Source: Erwinia sp. 198 (GTDB lineage Bacteria; Pseudomonadota; Gammaproteobacteria; Enterobacterales; Enterobacteriaceae). From it: DNA of 64,000 bases. The position numbers and the translations under genes were made by a program. Below, piece after piece: positions 56,260 through 64,000 of the stretch. The notes below the pieces were generated by a model that was not told the DNA's origin, made no database searches, and saw only the letters and a program-made list of their open reading frames with translations. Each line of letters opens with the position of its first letter. The stretch's first letter is position 1. Where the stretch lies: NCBI RefSeq assembly GCF_003937915.1, contig NZ_RHUM01000013.1:87733-151732 (forward strand). The letters run 5' to 3'.

Positions 56260-56568
56260 CTAACGGTATGTTTTATAACGATGTGGATCCAGATACAGAT
56301 CGACCGCTTTGCCATCGAGCCACTTGAATATAAGTCCGTACCGTTCGTTAACCCGCAGCGAAGAGTAGCCTTTTAGCGGCGGCCTTAATTCTTCATATCT
56401 GTTGCCCGGCGGCGATCGCAAATCTTTACAGGTGACGGCCGCATTAATCATATCCAGTTTGCGCGCCAGGGCCGACTGAATATCAGCCGGGATAAGACGG
56501 TGCGACTTGTTATACAGGAAAAAATCCTCCAACCATTTGTCCCGAAAACTGTCGATATTTCTCAGCAT
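56260..56568 (-). CDS. higB: HigB/RelE-family toxin
   Basis: A 102-residue ribosome-dependent mRNA interferase. The start MLRNIDSFRDKWLEDFF was preferred over an open extension to 56694. Family features are an N-terminal helix pair, NRYEELRPPLKGYSSLRVNE and RYGLIFKWLDG..VDLYLDP, the RelE fold with basic residues for RNA contact. It is encoded before the antitoxin, the usual HigBA order. A 12-bp inverted repeat lies 40 bp upstream as operator. It looks intact while its antitoxin is not. Confidence 0.85.
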   Translation of the reverse strand: MLRNIDSFRDKWLEDFFLYNKSHRLIPADIQSALARKLDMINAAVTCKDLRSPPGNRYEELRPPLKGYSSLRVNERYGLIFKWLDGKAVDLYLDPHRYKTYR

Positions 56569-56608
56569 TTTTGCCACCTCCGTGTGACGCCCGGCCAATC
56601 CTTTATTG

Positions 56609-56639
56609 CACACCTGCACTGTGCGCAAGTGCAGGTGTG
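56609..56639. promoter_or_regulatory. HigBA operator palindrome
   Basis: CACACCTGCACT, 7-nt spacer, AGTGCAGGTGTG: a perfect 12-bp inverted repeat upstream of higB and 21 bp beyond the end of the PepSY gene. It could also fold as a terminator for that gene, though no T run follows. Confidence 0.7.
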
Positions 56640-56659
56640 TCTGACGCAAACGGCGCGCG

Positions 56660-58072
56660 CTAGCTTTTTGCCCGCTGCCAGCGTAGCGCGTCAATCAGCA
56701 GCAGCAGCAGCAGGCTGATGCCCATCACCGGCAGGCTGACCGCCAGCGTCGCGATGCAGACCAGCAGCAAAAAACGCGCGCTCAGGCCGAGTCGCCGCCA
56801 GTGATAGATCAGCGTTTCCGCCGGATGACAGCCCCGGGCGGCGGCAGGGCGGCGCAGCCACCACAGACGATAGCCGAGCACAATCATTATGCAGAGTCCC
56901 AGCCCAAACGCTGCCAGGATCAGCTGGTTGGGCAGGCCAAACAGCACGCCCATATGCGCATCCACGCCCCAGCGGGTCAGTTTTGCCAGCAGGCCGAACT
57001 GCGCAAAGGTCACTTTGTCCATCACGCGAAAGCTGGCCGGATCCACCGCTACGCTGTCCACCTTCGTCGGCCAGCGGCGGTCGATCTCGCTGACGATCCA
57101 GGCTTTGTCGGCTTTCGTGGTCGGACGGATTTCTATTTTCTCTGCCCGGATCCCGGCAGCGCGCGCGGCCTGCACCACGCCGTCAAACTGCGCTGGCGTC
57201 ATCGCCACGGCGGCCGCTTCCGGCATGACCATGCCCGACATGCCGTGATGCGCGGATGAGGTCATATGATGCCCGGCGTGTTCGTCCATCGGGCTGGGTT
57301 TATCGGGCAGTAGCGAGGTATTGACGGCAGGTGTCATCCAGCCGAAATAGGCACGCAGGGCGGAAATATTATCGCCCGCCCAGCGCGACCAGGTCAGGCC
57401 GGTGGCGGAGAAGAACAGCAGACCGAGCAGCAGTATTACCCCCAGCGTGCTGTGCCAGTAGCGCTGACGCAGGATCGGCTGACCGCGTCCTTTAGCGCGG
57501 CGTGGCGATCGGCCCGTCGCCCACAGCAGCACGCCGCCAAGGGCCGCGACCCACAGCCAACTGGCGGCCAGCTCGCTGTAGTTTCTGCCGAGGTCGCCCA
57601 GCAGCAGATTACGATGCAGATAATCCAGCCAGGTACGCAGCGGCAGCACGCCGCTGGTGCCGTAAACCGGCAGCATGCCGCGGATTTCCAGCGTGGCGGG
57701 ATCGACAAAAACAGCCGTGCTTTCGGAAGGCCCGGAGGTCGGCGTGGTGAACATTACGCGCGTGGTCTCGCCCGGCGCCGGCGCGGGACGCACGGCGGCG
57801 ATCGGCAGATCGGCACCGACAAAATCCTGCGCCACGCGTACCTGGTCGGCGAGCGGCCTGGCCGGTTCCGCATTATCGGTAAACAGCTGGTGGCTATAGA
57901 GCGCATTTTCCAGCTGCGGCGTCAGCACATAGATCGTGCCGGTCAGGGCGGCGACAAAAATAAAAGGCGCAATAAACAGCCCGATATAAAAATGCAGGCG
58001 ACGCAGCAGCGGCAGCAGCGCGCCGTGAGTATTGGCGGCGCGCAAAGGCTGCGCCAGGCTTTTTTCTGACAT
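56660..58072 (-). CDS. PepSY-domain inner-membrane protein (PiuB-like)
   Basis: A 470-residue protein with four expected membrane segments (near residues 27-50, 175-197, 217-240 and 385-410) plus a hydrophobic C-terminal pair, and PepSY modules between them. A His/Met-rich insert (DEHAGHHMTSSAHHGMSGM VMPE) suggests a metal site. PiuB-type proteins act as ferric-siderophore reductases in uptake; linkage to a DUF2946 gene with a Met-rich segment points to copper instead or as well. Start ATG 58072 (MSEKSLAQPLR); the frame is open to 58120. Confidence 0.88.
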   Translation of the reverse strand: MSEKSLAQPLRAANTHGALLPLLRRLHFYIGLFIAPFIFVAALTGTIYVLTPQLENALYSHQLFTDNAEPARPLADQVRVAQDFVGADLPIAAVRPAPAPGETTRVMFTTPTSGPSESTAVFVDPATLEIRGMLPVYGTSGVLPLRTWLDYLHRNLLLGDLGRNYSELAASWLWVAALGGVLLWATGRSPRRAKGRGQPILRQRYWHSTLGVILLLGLLFFSATGLTWSRWAGDNISALRAYFGWMTPAVNTSLLPDKPSPMDEHAGHHMTSSAHHGMSGMVMPEAAAVAMTPAQFDGVVQAARAAGIRAEKIEIRPTTKADKAWIVSEIDRRWPTKVDSVAVDPASFRVMDKVTFAQFGLLAKLTRWGVDAHMGVLFGLPNQLILAAFGLGLCIMIVLGYRLWWLRRPAAARGCHPAETLIYHWRRLGLSARFLLLVCIATLAVSLPVMGISLLLLLLIDALRWQRAKS

Positions 58073-58146
58073 AAGAATTCCATCCGCCTGAATCCAGGCA
58101 TAAGCAGGTGACTGTCGCAAAAGCGACGCTTTTTTAGCGGGACGGC

Positions 58147-58623
58147 TTAGCGGCGCGGCGGCGCGCGGGGATGGAAAAAGTGGGGAACGAAGCGGGCGAC
58201 AACGGGCCTGAACAGCGGCAACGCGGGTAGTCTGGCAGCCTGCAGCGACGACCAGAGCGGCGGTAGCCGGGTAAGATCGAGCGGCAGATGGGCCAGCAGC
58301 ACGCAGTAACCGCAGGCGCTGTCGTCCATCATGGAAAGGGGAGGTCCGCCTTTGGCGCGACCGTTATCTTCCGCTACTGCGGCGCTCTCGCCAGGCATCG
58401 CGGACGCGTCGCCGTGTGTCATCCCGGCGTGGCCGATCGTGGCGGCATTGGCCATCATCGCCTCATCCATCGCCATGCCCGGCATCATCATGCTGTGCCA
58501 CGCAGGCGACGCCACCAGCGATTTAGAAATCACCGGCGCGATAAACAGCAGCATAACGGCAAGCAGGCCAAGCCAGGCGGCAAGGCGGCCACGCCGCATC
58601 TTAATCAGCGAAAGGTTTGGCAT
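58147..58623 (-). CDS. DUF2946 family protein, Met/His-rich
   Basis: A 158-residue protein with an N-terminal membrane segment (about 12-32), a Met-rich stretch (MMMPGMAMDEAMMAN), HAGMTHGD, and the conserved CGYCVLLAHLP motif of DUF2946. The family is often encoded beside TonB-dependent copper receptors and PepSY proteins; a periplasmic copper-handling role is likely but unproven. 74 bp upstream of the PepSY gene, probably one transcript. Confidence 0.85.
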   Translation of the reverse strand: MPNLSLIKMRRGRLAAWLGLLAVMLLFIAPVISKSLVASPAWHSMMMPGMAMDEAMMANAATIGHAGMTHGDASAMPGESAAVAEDNGRAKGGPPLSMMDDSACGYCVLLAHLPLDLTRLPPLWSSLQAARLPALPLFRPVVARFVPHFFHPRAPPRR

Positions 58624-58830
58624 ATCCTCAACGGCAGCGGCGCTATCGAATAAACGGCGGCCAGTGTAGCAAATTCACTCACCTCTGTTGTGAAAAGGTT
58701 GCTTACAACCTGAATTAAAGGCTGACAACTGCTTCGGCCCGCAGCAACTTCTTACATGATATAAACAAATGGTTAACATTTGCGCCGCCTTCCCTGGCGG
58801 ATTTTGCCGTCTGCAAGACAGGAACTTCAT

Positions 58831-60039
58831 ATGCTTGACTGGACTTCTACCCAGCGCAACGTGGCCTTTGCCAGTTTTGCCAGCTGGATGCTGGATGCGT
58901 TCGATTTTTTTATTCTGGTTTTCGTGCTGAGCGATATCGCGGCGAATTTTCACGTCGGGGTGGCGGAAGTGTCGCTGGCGATCATGCTGACGCTGGCGGT
59001 GCGGCCGATCGGCGCGCTGCTGTTTGGCCGTCTGGCAGAGACTTATGGCCGCCGGCCGATCCTGATGAGCAATATCCTGCTTTTCTCGCTGTTTGAGCTG
59101 CTCTCCGCCTGGTCGCCCACGCTCAGCACCTTCCTGATTTTCCGCGTAATTTACGGCATTGCGATGGGCGGCGTCTGGGGCGTGGCCTCGTCGCTGGCGA
59201 TGGAAACCATTCCCGATCGCGCGCGGGGGCTGATGTCCGGCATTTTTCAGGCGGGCTATCCGGCAGGCTATCTGCTGGCCTCGATTATTTTTGGGCTTTG
59301 CTATGCGTCTGTTGGCTGGCGCGGCATGTTCCTGATTGGCGCGATGCCGGTGCTGCTGCTGCCGTTTATCTGGTTTAAGGTGCCGGAATCGCCGGTCTGG
59401 CTGGCCGCCAGAGCACAGAAAGAAAGCGTGGCGCTGCTGCCGGTGGTGCGTAAGCACTGGAAGCTGTGTTTCTATCTGGTCGGGCTGATGGCCTGCTTTA
59501 ACTTTTTCAGCCACGGCACGCAGGATCTCTATCCAACCTTCCTGAAAGTGCAGCACGGTTTTGACCCGCATACCGTCAGCCTGATCGCCATTGCCTACAA
59601 CATTGCTGCGATGATGGGTGGCGTCTTTTTCGGCTCGCTGTCGGAAAGGATCGGCCGCAAGAAGGCGATAATTATCGCCGCGCTGCTGGCGCTGCCGGTG
59701 CTGCCGCTGTGGGCTTTTTCCAGCGGGTCGTTCACCATCGGGCTGGGCGCGTTCCTGATGCAGTTTATGGTGCAGGGCGCGTGGGGCGTAGTGCCGACCT
59801 GGCTGACTGAACTGGTGCCGGCCAATACGCGCGCGATACTGCCGGGCTTCGTTTATCAGCTGGGGAATCTGATAGCGTCGGTCAATGCAACGCTTCAGTC
59901 CGGCATTGCCGAAGCACACGGCAATAATTACGGCCTGGCGATGGCGATAGTGGCCGGAACGGTAGCGGTACTGATTGCGGCTATCGTCGCCTTTGGCAGG
60001 GAAACGCAGGGCACAGTCATCACCCGCCAGGAAAATTAA
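58831..60039 (+). CDS. MFS transporter, sialate/aromatic acid symporter-like
   Basis: A 402-residue transporter with 12 expected membrane segments. It begins MLDWTSTQRNVAFASFASWM, with LDAFDFFILVFVLSDIA in the first segment, motif A RPIGALLFGRLAETYGRRP and GGVWGVASSLAMETIPDRAR. This resembles NanT/JEN1-type acid:proton symporters. The ATG at 58831 is preceded by ACAGGAAC. Substrate not predictable. Convergent with the YbaK-like gene 7 bp away. Confidence 0.88.
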   Translation: MLDWTSTQRNVAFASFASWMLDAFDFFILVFVLSDIAANFHVGVAEVSLAIMLTLAVRPIGALLFGRLAETYGRRPILMSNILLFSLFELLSAWSPTLSTFLIFRVIYGIAMGGVWGVASSLAMETIPDRARGLMSGIFQAGYPAGYLLASIIFGLCYASVGWRGMFLIGAMPVLLLPFIWFKVPESPVWLAARAQKESVALLPVVRKHWKLCFYLVGLMACFNFFSHGTQDLYPTFLKVQHGFDPHTVSLIAIAYNIAAMMGGVFFGSLSERIGRKKAIIIAALLALPVLPLWAFSSGSFTIGLGAFLMQFMVQGAWGVVPTWLTELVPANTRAILPGFVYQLGNLIASVNATLQSGIAEAHGNNYGLAMAIVAGTVAVLIAAIVAFGRETQGTVITRQEN

Positions 60040-60046
60040 AAGGGCT

Positions 60047-60514
60047 TCAGTCCGGCGGCTGGCAGACGTCTACCCAGGTGGCGTCGGTCAGCTCCGCCAA
60101 CAGCCAGGGAGAAATACGCACCGCGCTGTAGATGGAGCCTGCCGCGGGCAGCACTTCGTCATACTGCCGCAGCGACACATCGCACAGCACCTGCAGCGGC
60201 GTTTCCAGGCCAAAAGGGCAAACCCCGCCGACGGGATGACCCGTCCAGCTCACCACCTCATCGGTGCTGAGCATCCGCGCCTTCGCGCCCAGCACCGCTT
60301 TCAGCTTGCGGTTATCCAGTCTTAAATCACCGCAGGTCACGATCAATATCACCCTGTCTTTTACCTTCAGCGACAGCGTTTTGGCTATCTGCCCCGGCTT
60401 GACGTAGTGGGCACGCGCCGCCTGCGCCACCGTGGCGGTACTTTCCGCCAGCTCAATAATGCCGATATCGGGCGCACGCTCGGCAAAGAACTGCCGTACA
60501 GACTCCAGGCTCAT
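60047..60514 (-). CDS. YbaK/EbsC-type aminoacyl-tRNA deacylase
   Basis: A 155-residue single-domain protein, start MSLESVRQFFAERAPDI. The family residues are visible: Lys in VKPGQIAKTLSLK, and GHPVGGVCPFGL with the conserved GxxPxG-type loop that binds the CCA end. Members clear mischarged tRNA (for example Ala- or Cys-tRNAPro) in trans. The branch (YbaK, ProXp or other) cannot be settled by eye. It lies 100 bp before fhuF. Confidence 0.9.
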   Translation of the reverse strand: MSLESVRQFFAERAPDIGIIELAESTATVAQAARAHYVKPGQIAKTLSLKVKDRVILIVTCGDLRLDNRKLKAVLGAKARMLSTDEVVSWTGHPVGGVCPFGLETPLQVLCDVSLRQYDEVLPAAGSIYSAVRISPWLLAELTDATWVDVCQPPD

Positions 60515-60614
60515 GCTCCAGCTCCTTAACATTCGGGGCGATAAAGCTGCCACAGAGCGGCCCGGCTGTAAACGGGCAGGAAAAAATTGAGACCTTTCGG
60601 GGCGGGAAGGACGG

Positions 60615-61409
60615 TCAGACGGGCTTGAGCGTGCAGTTACCGCAGCGCTCTACGTCAGGCAGACGATAGCGCTGGCAGCAGGTGCGGCGCTGCATCTCGC
60701 CGTCTCGCGGCAGCATGGTGCGGTAAAAAGGATTGTCGGCGCCATCGGCGAGCGAACGCGAGAAGAAAAAAGCGTGTTCCAGCTCGGCACGCAGGCTCTC
60801 GCCCAGCAACGGCGCCAGCTCGCCCAGGAACCAGTGCACGGCAAAGCCGGTATTGCTCCAGATCAGCTTGCCGTTGATATCGCCGTGCCGTTCAATTCCG
60901 TTTACGATCGGGATCAGGCAGCGCTGGATCAGGCGATCCATCCGACGACGCGGGCCGAGGTAGCGCGCCTCTTCATCTTCCTGCACGTCAATCCAGAAGG
61001 CGGCGGGGCGGCCGGTTTCATGAAACTCAACGTGAATATGTTCCGGCGAGCAGTCCAGCGCGCGGTTTTCCAACAGCAGCGCCATCATCAGCGGCGGCAG
61101 GAGCAGACCCAGATACCACTGCGCCCAGAGCGATTGCAGCGGTTTGTTTTCCCTTTCCTGGTCGCCGTGAGTGCGATAAATAAAATCGCCGTAGCGCGCG
61201 TTGAGCCGGGCGAACGCCTCCGGCTGCGACCACTGCGCCAGCGTCAGACAGCCGGCGGGCGCCGCTTCGTTCAGCCCGATCGTCTCCAGAAAGTAAGCGC
61301 GATGCTCGCTGAACAGCGCACGTAGCGAGCCGGCCAACGGGCGATGGCTCTGCAGAAAGATAAGCGGAGAAACAGCTGAATCTGGGGCCTGACGACGAAG
61401 TGTGCTCAT
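60615..61409 (-). CDS. fhuF: Ferric-siderophore reductase FhuF
   Basis: A 264-residue cytoplasmic 2Fe-2S protein that reduces hydroxamate-siderophore iron. The diagnostic C-terminal cluster C-C-x10-C-x2-C is present in RRTCCQRYRLPDVERCGNCT near residues 243-258. The upstream part carries AQWYLGLLLPPLMMALLLEN and the WSNTGFAVHWFLGELAPLLG block. Length equals that of E. coli FhuF (262). A Fur-box-like sequence lies 34 bp upstream. Confidence 0.94.
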   Translation of the reverse strand: MSTLRRQAPDSAVSPLIFLQSHRPLAGSLRALFSEHRAYFLETIGLNEAAPAGCLTLAQWSQPEAFARLNARYGDFIYRTHGDQERENKPLQSLWAQWYLGLLLPPLMMALLLENRALDCSPEHIHVEFHETGRPAAFWIDVQEDEEARYLGPRRRMDRLIQRCLIPIVNGIERHGDINGKLIWSNTGFAVHWFLGELAPLLGESLRAELEHAFFFSRSLADGADNPFYRTMLPRDGEMQRRTCCQRYRLPDVERCGNCTLKPV

Positions 61410-61443
61410 GGGTTATCCGGCATCAATCTAAGTGGGAAAACAA

Positions 61444-61462
61444 ATGATAATCGTTCTTGATT
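61444..61462 (-). promoter_or_regulatory. Candidate Fur box upstream of fhuF
   Basis: ATGATAATCGTTCTTGATT: the left half fits the Fur hexamer pattern well, the right half poorly. Position and the known iron control of fhuF support it. Confidence 0.6.
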
Positions 61463-61804
61463 GTATCTGAGGCATAGCGGACAAACAAGCGTCATTTTTT
61501 CCGCCGCCCGAACAACAAAAAGCACAATGTTTTCCGGATAAAATAATTTGTATCAATGTCGCAGACGGGAAAAAATCGTGCAGTAACGATTCCGCAATTT
61601 TTGTCCGGCCATTAATTTGGTTTTAGGCCGTCCCGATACAGAAGATAATTACTCAATATATGAATAATAAAAACGCGTAGCAGAATTCACCTTAAAGACG
61701 CATAAAGGAATTCTGAAAAAGATGTTTCTGGCGGACTGACTCTTTTTAGTGAATATAAATCAAATAAGGCTGATGCGGAGAGAGGGGATATTAAGGCAAA
61801 TTTA
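61463..61804. other. AT-rich intergenic region
   Basis: About 340 bp with no gene, no repeat and no RNA motif that I can identify. It holds the fhuF promoter at its left end. Confidence 0.5.
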
Positions 61805-61837
61805 TTTCACCGACCCGAATTGTTCAGGTCGGTGAAA
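61805..61837 (-). terminator. Terminator after the diguanylate cyclase gene
   Basis: An 11-bp perfect stem TTTCACCGACC/GGTCGGTGAAA with an 11-nt loop, 3 bp beyond the stop on the reverse strand; followed there by TAAATTTG. Confidence 0.65.
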
Positions 61838-61840
61838 GCA

Positions 61841-62926
61841 TTAAAGCGTGTTGGCGGGTTTGTTCAGATCGTTCTGGCTAAGCGCTTCCCAGGAAAGAAT
61901 AGTATTCCGCCCCCGATTTTTCGCCAGATAGAGCGCGCGATCGGCATTGGCGACCGCGCTGTCAAAATCCTCATCGATTATTGGGGCAAAGCCCGCGCTG
62001 AGGGTAACGTGTGTGGCGACGCGCTCGTTAAACAGATGCGGGATCTCCAGCTCGTGCACGTACTGACGAATACGTTCCGACAGCTTCATCGCGATGGCGT
62101 CGTTAACGTTGGTCAGCAGCACCAGGAACTCCTCGCCGCCGTAGCGCGCCACGATATCGCGGGAGCGCACGGCGTCGCGGATGGCGATGGAGACGCGTGC
62201 CAGCGCCTGGTCGCCCATCGCATGCCCATAGTTATCGTTGTAGGCTTTGAAATGATCGATATCCAGTAGCAGAACAAAATGGTTACCGGCATGATTATCA
62301 AATATATTTTTCAGCCGATTCATCAACCCGCGCCGGTTATACAGGCCGGTTAACGGGTCGAGCATGCTCAGATCGCTCCAGGCTTCTTTCTCTTCGTAGA
62401 GCTGGCTGACCAGGCGTCGGGTAAAGCGATCCCGCCGTCTTTGCAGGATATGGTTCAGCGTAAAGCCCACCAGCGGCAGCAGGATAGTGAAGGCGATAAT
62501 TGCCGTATTCTGGCCGCGATCCAGCACGAACACCGCCACCGAAGGCGGCGCGGTATGCAGACAAAATGCCAGCAGATTATCGTTCAACGCAATGGCCGCG
62601 ATAAAAAAGGCGCAGAACAGGCTGAGCAGCAAAAAACCGTTATCAAAATAGAAAATTAATTCAAATGTCAGGACAATTTGCCAGGCCCAAAGCAGACCAG
62701 TGGTTATCGCCGCGATATTTAATAGCGGAAATTTCCCTCTGGGACGCAAAAATGTCCATAACAATAACAGCCCGCTGAGCAAAGCAATAAGCAGCGTGGG
62801 CGCGCCGGTTTTTTCTTTTCTGCTGTAAATATAAAATAAAGACGCTGCTGTGTTTAAAAAGAGAAATAGCATCAGCGAAAGCCGATATTTGCTGTGAAGC
62901 AATTCATTATAGCTTTGTAATTTCAT
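61841..62926 (-). CDS. Membrane-bound diguanylate cyclase (GGDEF domain)
   Basis: A 361-residue protein. Six hydrophobic segments fill residues 15-160 as a MASE-like sensor region. The GGDEF domain (about 190-350) has DPLTGLYNRRG, DIDHFKAYNDNYGHAMGDQA and the active-site GGEEF. No RxxD inhibitory site is visible at the usual place (5 residues before GGEEF reads SRDIV). It should make cyclic di-GMP from two GTP and affect motility or biofilm. Single gene with its own terminator. Confidence 0.93.
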   Translation of the reverse strand: MKLQSYNELLHSKYRLSLMLFLFLNTAASLFYIYSRKEKTGAPTLLIALLSGLLLLWTFLRPRGKFPLLNIAAITTGLLWAWQIVLTFELIFYFDNGFLLLSLFCAFFIAAIALNDNLLAFCLHTAPPSVAVFVLDRGQNTAIIAFTILLPLVGFTLNHILQRRRDRFTRRLVSQLYEEKEAWSDLSMLDPLTGLYNRRGLMNRLKNIFDNHAGNHFVLLLDIDHFKAYNDNYGHAMGDQALARVSIAIRDAVRSRDIVARYGGEEFLVLLTNVNDAIAMKLSERIRQYVHELEIPHLFNERVATHVTLSAGFAPIIDEDFDSAVANADRALYLAKNRGRNTILSWEALSQNDLNKPANTL

Positions 62927-63130
62927 TCTTTTCTACTCATGACTGCCTGAATAGCGCACGGCCTGGCCTGAAAAAAGGACCATGCCGGGAAGAGTCTGCT
63001 GTTGTTATTATATGGATTTAATAATAGTAAGGCGCCGACAATTTAACACTTAATAACTCTGGTGTCATCATCGGGCGTAAAGGCATGTCAAGAAATCTTG
63101 CTGCAAAATGATAGAAGTTCTTATATGCTA

Positions 63131-63149
63131 TTGGTAATCATTATCATTA
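63131..63149 (+). promoter_or_regulatory. Candidate Fur box upstream of the DUF1435 gene
   Basis: TTGGTAATCATTATCATTA; the reverse complement TAATGATAATGATTACCAA overlaps the Fur hexamer repeats. 65 bp upstream of ATG 63215. Confidence 0.45.
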
Positions 63150-63214
63150 GTGGCGTAAGCAAAGCGATGCAGACCGCCGTAAAAGCCGCTTACGGCACAG
63201 GGGGAACAGGCTGG

Positions 63215-63457
63215 ATGGCAGGAAACAAACTGGAAAGTGCCTGGGGAGCGCTGCTTCTTTGCGCGATTATGCCGCTGATTACGTTAATGAATCTCTCTTT
63301 CAGCCAGTGGCGGCTGGTGATGGTGGCCGCGCTGCTGGCGACGGTAGTCATGCTTTATCACAAACGGCTGCGCCACTACCTGCTGCTGCCTTCATGCCTG
63401 GCGCTGGCGGGCGGGATGATAGCGATCTCGGTTAATTTCGGCGCCCTGATAAAATAG
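63215..63457 (+). CDS. DUF1435 family small membrane protein
   Basis: An 80-residue protein with three hydrophobic segments and the family core LESAWGALLLCAIMPLITLM, FSQWRLVMVAALLATVVMLY and HKRLRHYLLLPSCLALAGG. Function unknown. ATG 63215 gives the normal length of about 80; in-frame starts to 63062 would add an unconserved leader. Confidence 0.75.
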   Translation: MAGNKLESAWGALLLCAIMPLITLMNLSFSQWRLVMVAALLATVVMLYHKRLRHYLLLPSCLALAGGMIAISVNFGALIK

Positions 63458-63803
63458 CGGCCTGCGATAAAGCCAGCGGTGGAATGACGGTGGGAACGTT
63501 GGTATCAGGCATACGCCTGCTGGCGCGGCTGGCCAGCTCGACGGGGAACCTGGCGGCGGGAGCATAGCAATCCGCTGCGGCAAAGCGTTATGCAGCCGTC
63601 TTGCAACCCCGTGAACGATAAAGCTGTGCAGCAGCATGGCGATGCCGCAGACGACAAATTACCGCGTAGTCGGTGCGTACGGAAGCATAACGGCGAAGCA
63701 GGTATCGGCATCAGAAGCAAAAAACAGATCCTGGAAAGAGAGAAGGTAAAAACAGAAAAGGCGTAAGGCGAGAGGATAAAAGCGCAGAAAAGAGAGTTCA
63801 ACG
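63458..63803. other. Intergenic region before the tRNA-Leu genes
   Basis: About 345 bp. Open stretches on both strands look like chance; no family, repeat or terminator was recognised. Confidence 0.5.
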
Positions 63804-63890
63804 TGGTGCGAAGAGAGGGACTTGAACCCTCACGTCCGTAAGAACACTAACACCTGAAGCTAGCGCGTCTACCAATTCCGCCACCTTCGC
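63804..63890 (-). tRNA. tRNA-Leu (anticodon CAG)
   Basis: An 87-nt class II tRNA with a long variable arm: starts GCGAAGGTGGCGGAATTGG, anticodon loop CTTCAGG (CAG), T arm GGTTCAAGTCC and encoded CCA. It matches the enterobacterial leuP/Q/T/V type. Confidence 0.95.
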
Positions 63891-63923
63891 ATCGTGTTGA
63901 ACTTTTTACTCATATCACCGCAT

Positions 63924-64000
63924 TGGTGCGAAGAGAGGGACTTGAACCCTCACGTCCGTAAGAACACTAACACCTGAAGCTAGCGCGTCTACCAATTCCG
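63924..64000 (-). tRNA. tRNA-Leu (anticodon CAG), partial at the window edge
   Basis: Identical over 77 nt to the neighbouring tRNA-Leu, starting from the CCA end; the last 10 nt (5' acceptor part) fall outside the window. A 33-bp spacer separates the two genes, so they form one tandem transcript read leftward. Confidence 0.93.

Noticed and set aside
58675..59919. 414-codon reverse frame opposite the MFS transporter
   Set aside because: Low-complexity Arg/Gln/His composition typical of antisense reading; the forward frame has clear MFS motifs.

Overview
The window looks like the chromosome of a member of the Enterobacterales, most likely Erwiniaceae (Pantoea, Mixta or Erwinia-like). Reasons: the core order rlmG - laccase-domain gene - fadH, the tRNA-Ile(CAU) and tRNA-Leu(CAG) genes close to the E. 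coli sequences, typical enterobacterial families (DUF3289, DUF943, DUF1435, fhuF, DUF2946/PepSY), and GC-rich codon use in the core contrasted with AT-rich patches in the accessory DNA. Everything is read from sequence alone; no database search was run.

Left core (1-6.7 kb): rlmG (23S rRNA methyltransferase), a PgeF/YfiH-like laccase-domain protein, fadH (2,4-dienoyl-CoA reductase), an AI-2E family membrane protein, and a flavoprotein monooxygenase with a near-perfect Fur box just upstream.

Decayed accessory zone (7.2-21.2 kb): DUF3289 and DUF943 genes; a frameshifted orphan; a heavily degraded P2-like prophage segment in P2 order (lysB', lysC, R, S, V, W, J', FI'). An AT-rich reverse-strand HEPN-domain gene sits between S and V, the P2 'orf30' cargo site, and is broken by two frameshifts. 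The tail sheath gene then runs into the 3' end of an integrase gene. Further right are two tiny conserved genes, a PD-(D/E)XK (DUF91/NucS-like) nuclease beheaded by an IS407-group IS3 element, a CdiA-CT-like RNase A toxin with its immunity gene, and the tail of a ribbon-helix-helix antitoxin.

Defence island (21.185-49.154 kb, about 28 kb): bounded by 49-bp direct repeats that are the 3' part of tRNA-Ile(CAU); the intact tRNA gene is at the right end. It carries a tyrosine integrase, an HNH endonuclease, an McrBC-type system, a complete type I Zorya system (zorABCD, every junction a 4-bp overlap, mcrBC 39 bp behind), a complete type I restriction-modification system (hsdMSR, divergent from zorA), two reverse-strand unknown genes (one with three HTH-like repeats), and a satellite-like replication module: DUF4222, a small gene, a frameshifted DUF927 helicase/primase and a GGGATAA iteron cluster. 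The right end has an unassigned two-gene operon, three degenerate ~29-bp repeats and a small ORF. Zorya, McrBC and type I RM would act at different stages of phage infection. No virion or packaging genes are seen in the island.

Right core (49.2-64 kb): a 17-unit heptamer tandem array, an AraC-type regulator, an SDR oxidoreductase, a histidine phosphatase, a transporter-LacI-nucleoside hydrolase unit, a HigBA module with a frameshifted antitoxin, a PepSY/DUF2946 metal-linked pair, an MFS transporter, a YbaK-like deacylase, fhuF, a diguanylate cyclase, a DUF1435 membrane protein, and two tandem tRNA-Leu(CAG) genes, the second cut by the window edge.
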